Part shown: in pieces, positions 62,321 to 64,000 of the stretch | Layout of the letters: the number at the start of each line of letters is the position of its first letter | Numbering within the stretch: position 1 is the first letter of the stretch | Made by a program: the position numbers and the translations under genes | The notes under the pieces: generated by a model | Database searches by the model: none | What the model was told of the DNA's origin: nothing | Seen by the model: only the letters and a program-made list of their open reading frames with translations | From: Nitratidesulfovibrio sp. SRB-5 | Lineage (GTDB): Bacteria > Desulfobacterota > Desulfovibrionia > Desulfovibrionales > Desulfovibrionaceae | Length of the DNA: 64,000 bases | Direction: 5' to 3' | Assembly (NCBI RefSeq): GCF_019931275.1 | Contig: NZ_JAIOTY010000003.1 | Location: 186,001-250,000, forward strand

Positions 62321-63601
62321 CTATACGGCTGCCACGGCCTCGCCCTGCGGCACGCTGCGCTGCTCGCCGCTGTCCATGTCCTTGATGACCACGGTGCCGT
62401 TGGCCATCTCGTCGCCGCCCAGCAGCAGGGTGCAGCGCGCGCCGGTGCGTCCGGCCTGGCGCATCTGGCCCTTGATGCCGCGCGCGGCAAAGGACACCTC
62501 GCCCGCCTTGCCCGCCGCGCGCAGTTCCTGCGCAAGCAGCATGGCCGCGTCCGCCGCAGCCGGGTCCAGCACGGCGATGTAGAAATCGGGCCGCTTCTTT
62601 TCCAGCGCGGGCATCATCAGGGCCAGGCGTTCCATGCCGCAGGCAAAGCCCACGCCGGGCACGTCGGGGCCGCCCAGTTGCGCCACCAGGCCGTCATACC
62701 GCCCGCCGCCCGCCACCGACGACTGCGCGCCGATGGAGCCGGACACCACCTCGAAGGTGGTGCGGTTGTAGTAGTCCAGCCCGCGCACCAGGCGCGGGGT
62801 GAGCACGTAGGGCAACTGCGCGGCGTCGAACACGCGCAGCACCGTGTCGAAGTGGCTGCGGCATTCCGGGCAGTTGTGGTCGATGATGCGCGGGGCCTCG
62901 GCGGTCAGCTCGCGGCAGGTGGGCACCTTGCAGTCCAGCACCCGCAACGGGTTGGTGTCGATGCGGCGACGGCAGTCCTCGCACAGCGATTCGCGGTCGA
63001 TGGAATCCAGAAAGTCGCGCAGCGCGGCCCGGTACACCGGGCGGCATTCGCGGCAGCCCAGCGAGTTCACCTGCAACGAAAGGTCGGTCAGCCCCAGTTC
63101 GCGCAGGAAGGTCATGAGCATCAGCACCAGTTCGGCGTCGGCCTGCGGTTCCTGCGGGCCAAGGCATTCGCAGTTGATCTGGTGGAACTGGCGCATGCGG
63201 CCCTTCTGCGGGCGCTCGTAGCGGAACATGGGGCCGGTGGTGAACAGCTTGGAGACCGGCTCCTGCGCGTGGCGGCCCGCATCGATGAACGCGCGCATGA
63301 CGCCCGCCGTGGCTTCCGGGCGCAGGGTCAGCGAACGGCCCTTGCGGTCGGGGAAGGTGTACATTTCCTTCTGCACCACGTCGGTCTCGGTGCCGATGGA
63401 GCGGCAGAACAGTTCGGTGCGTTCCAGCAGCGGGGTGCGCAGTTCGGCGTAGCCGTAGCGGCCAAACACCTCGCGCGCGGTGTTCTCCATGAAGGTGAAC
63501 ACGTCGCTGTCGGGGCTGAACATGTCGGCGAACCCCTTGATGGTGCTCACCTTGTCGCTCGTAACCTTTTGTGCGGTCTTGTCGGAATTGTTGGTGCTCA
63601 T
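62321..63601 (-). CDS. hisS: Histidyl-tRNA synthetase
   Basis: Charges tRNA(His). 426 residues, the usual bacterial length. Motif 2 FRYERPQKGRMRQFHQ, the HisRS-specific RGLDYYNRTTFEV and motif 3 VGFACGMERLALMMPAL; a zinc-like cysteine cluster CEDCRRRIDT, CKVPTC and CPEC is also present in the insertion. Start at MSTNNSDK (63601) after GGAAG; the longer open frame upstream is filler. Confidence 0.96.
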   Translation of the reverse strand: MSTNNSDKTAQKVTSDKVSTIKGFADMFSPDSDVFTFMENTAREVFGRYGYAELRTPLLERTELFCRSIGTETDVVQKEMYTFPDRKGRSLTLRPEATAGVMRAFIDAGRHAQEPVSKLFTTGPMFRYERPQKGRMRQFHQINCECLGPQEPQADAELVLMLMTFLRELGLTDLSLQVNSLGCRECRPVYRAALRDFLDSIDRESLCEDCRRRIDTNPLRVLDCKVPTCRELTAEAPRIIDHNCPECRSHFDTVLRVFDAAQLPYVLTPRLVRGLDYYNRTTFEVVSGSIGAQSSVAGGGRYDGLVAQLGGPDVPGVGFACGMERLALMMPALEKKRPDFYIAVLDPAAADAAMLLAQELRAAGKAGEVSFAARGIKGQMRQAGRTGARCTLLLGGDEMANGTVVIKDMDSGEQRSVPQGEAVAAV

Positions 63602-63910
63602 GGCTCGCTTCCGGATGCAGGCTTGCGCGGCAGGGGGCATGCGCACGGCACGCCGCGCCCCGCCGGTGCGGAAACAGCCATGGATAGTCCAATGGGCGGG
63701 TATTGTCAAAATCGTCGAATATCACGCGCGCGGAATGGCCCCGGCAGGCCGAGGCACTAGGGCAGGCCTGAACGGCCCGGGCGGGCAGAAGGCGGCGCGG
63801 CATGGGCCGGGAATGGCCTGGAATGGAGCGGATTGACTCGGATTGGACCCTTTATGGCCCATGCTTGGCGCAAGTTTGGTCCGGATATGGGCCCGATGCG
63901 GGCAGTCCGG
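63602..63910. other. Intergenic region upstream of hisS
   Basis: No gene, terminator or T-box-like leader seen. A run of related GGAATGGCC/GGAATGGAG/GGATTGGAC units lies at 63810-63846. Confidence 0.3.
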
Positions 63911-64000
63911 CTACTCCTCGTGCTTTCTGCGGCAGGAAAAGCCGTCCGTGGCGGCCTGACGTCCGGGCGCCATGCGCGACACGGCGGCCTTGCCCGTGCG
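63911..64000 (-). CDS. C-terminal end of an unidentified gene
   Basis: The last 29 codons of a minus-strand frame end in TAG, reading ...DGFSCRRKHEE. It is too short to identify. It runs off the window and would precede hisS on the same strand. Confidence 0.4.
   Translation of the reverse strand, partial: RTGKAAVSRMAPGRQAATDGFSCRRKHEE

Overview
The window is about 64 kb of high-GC chromosome from a sulfate-reducing desulfobacterium of the Desulfovibrionaceae, most likely the Desulfovibrio vulgaris / Nitratidesulfovibrio group. That placement rests on recalled gene content and order (aspS-def-fmt-DUF116-rsmB, 2-oxoacid:ferredoxin oxidoreductase and parAB clusters followed by dnaA-dnaN-gyrB-gyrA), not on a database search. 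I see no tRNA, rRNA, CRISPR array, prophage or intact insertion sequence. Many long ORFs antisense to real genes are codon-bias shadows and are left out.

Layout. 1-7.9 kb: gyrA (cut by the window edge), gyrB, dnaN and dnaA, all on the minus strand, so the origin is probably just to the right of dnaA, although no convincing DnaA-box cluster is visible. 9-31 kb: single genes and short operons: a membrane-anchored M23 peptidase, an SDR/DUF2867-like protein, a cyclophilin, an AhpF-like reductase, a SatP-type carboxylate transporter, class II fumarase, a family 2 glycosyltransferase, a pesticin-like muramidase translationally coupled to an exported protein, topA, an M48 lipoprotein protease and a protein with a VgrG3-like lysozyme domain. 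32-38 kb: a zinc/cadmium-type P1B ATPase behind a textbook ArsR/SmtB operator, YbaK, and a DUF2318-FtsX permease-ABC ATPase group. 38-45 kb (minus): the MdtI/MdtJ pair, a coiled-coil protein, a four-gene 2-oxoacid:ferredoxin oxidoreductase operon and queA. 45-55 kb (plus): lipoprotein, coaBC, slipin, nucleotide-sugar epimerase, then parA and parB with an oppositely oriented zinc-ribbon gene between them, heptose kinase and a DUF1992 protein. 55-64 kb (minus): rsmB, DUF116, fmt, def, aspS, hisS and the end of one more gene.

How it fits together. Replication initiation (dnaA, dnaN), topology (gyrAB, topA) and segregation (parAB with four parS-like palindromes at 10.6, 50.9, 51.3 and 54.8 kb) share one neighbourhood. 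The right end is a translation block: formylation and deformylation, two tRNA synthetases, an rRNA methylase and queuosine synthesis.

Beyond genes, the intergenic spaces carry several repeat families: a GC-rich hairpin (family A), a roughly 60-bp element (family B) seen in at least seven copies and twice found in the loop or arm of family A, a third element just past dnaN and hisS (family C), and a 1.1-kb inverted repeat next to the AhpF-like gene. Short in-frame tandem repeats of 9 or 12 bp are also common. Start codons were chosen by Shine-Dalgarno spacing and family alignment, so several differ from the longest ORF.
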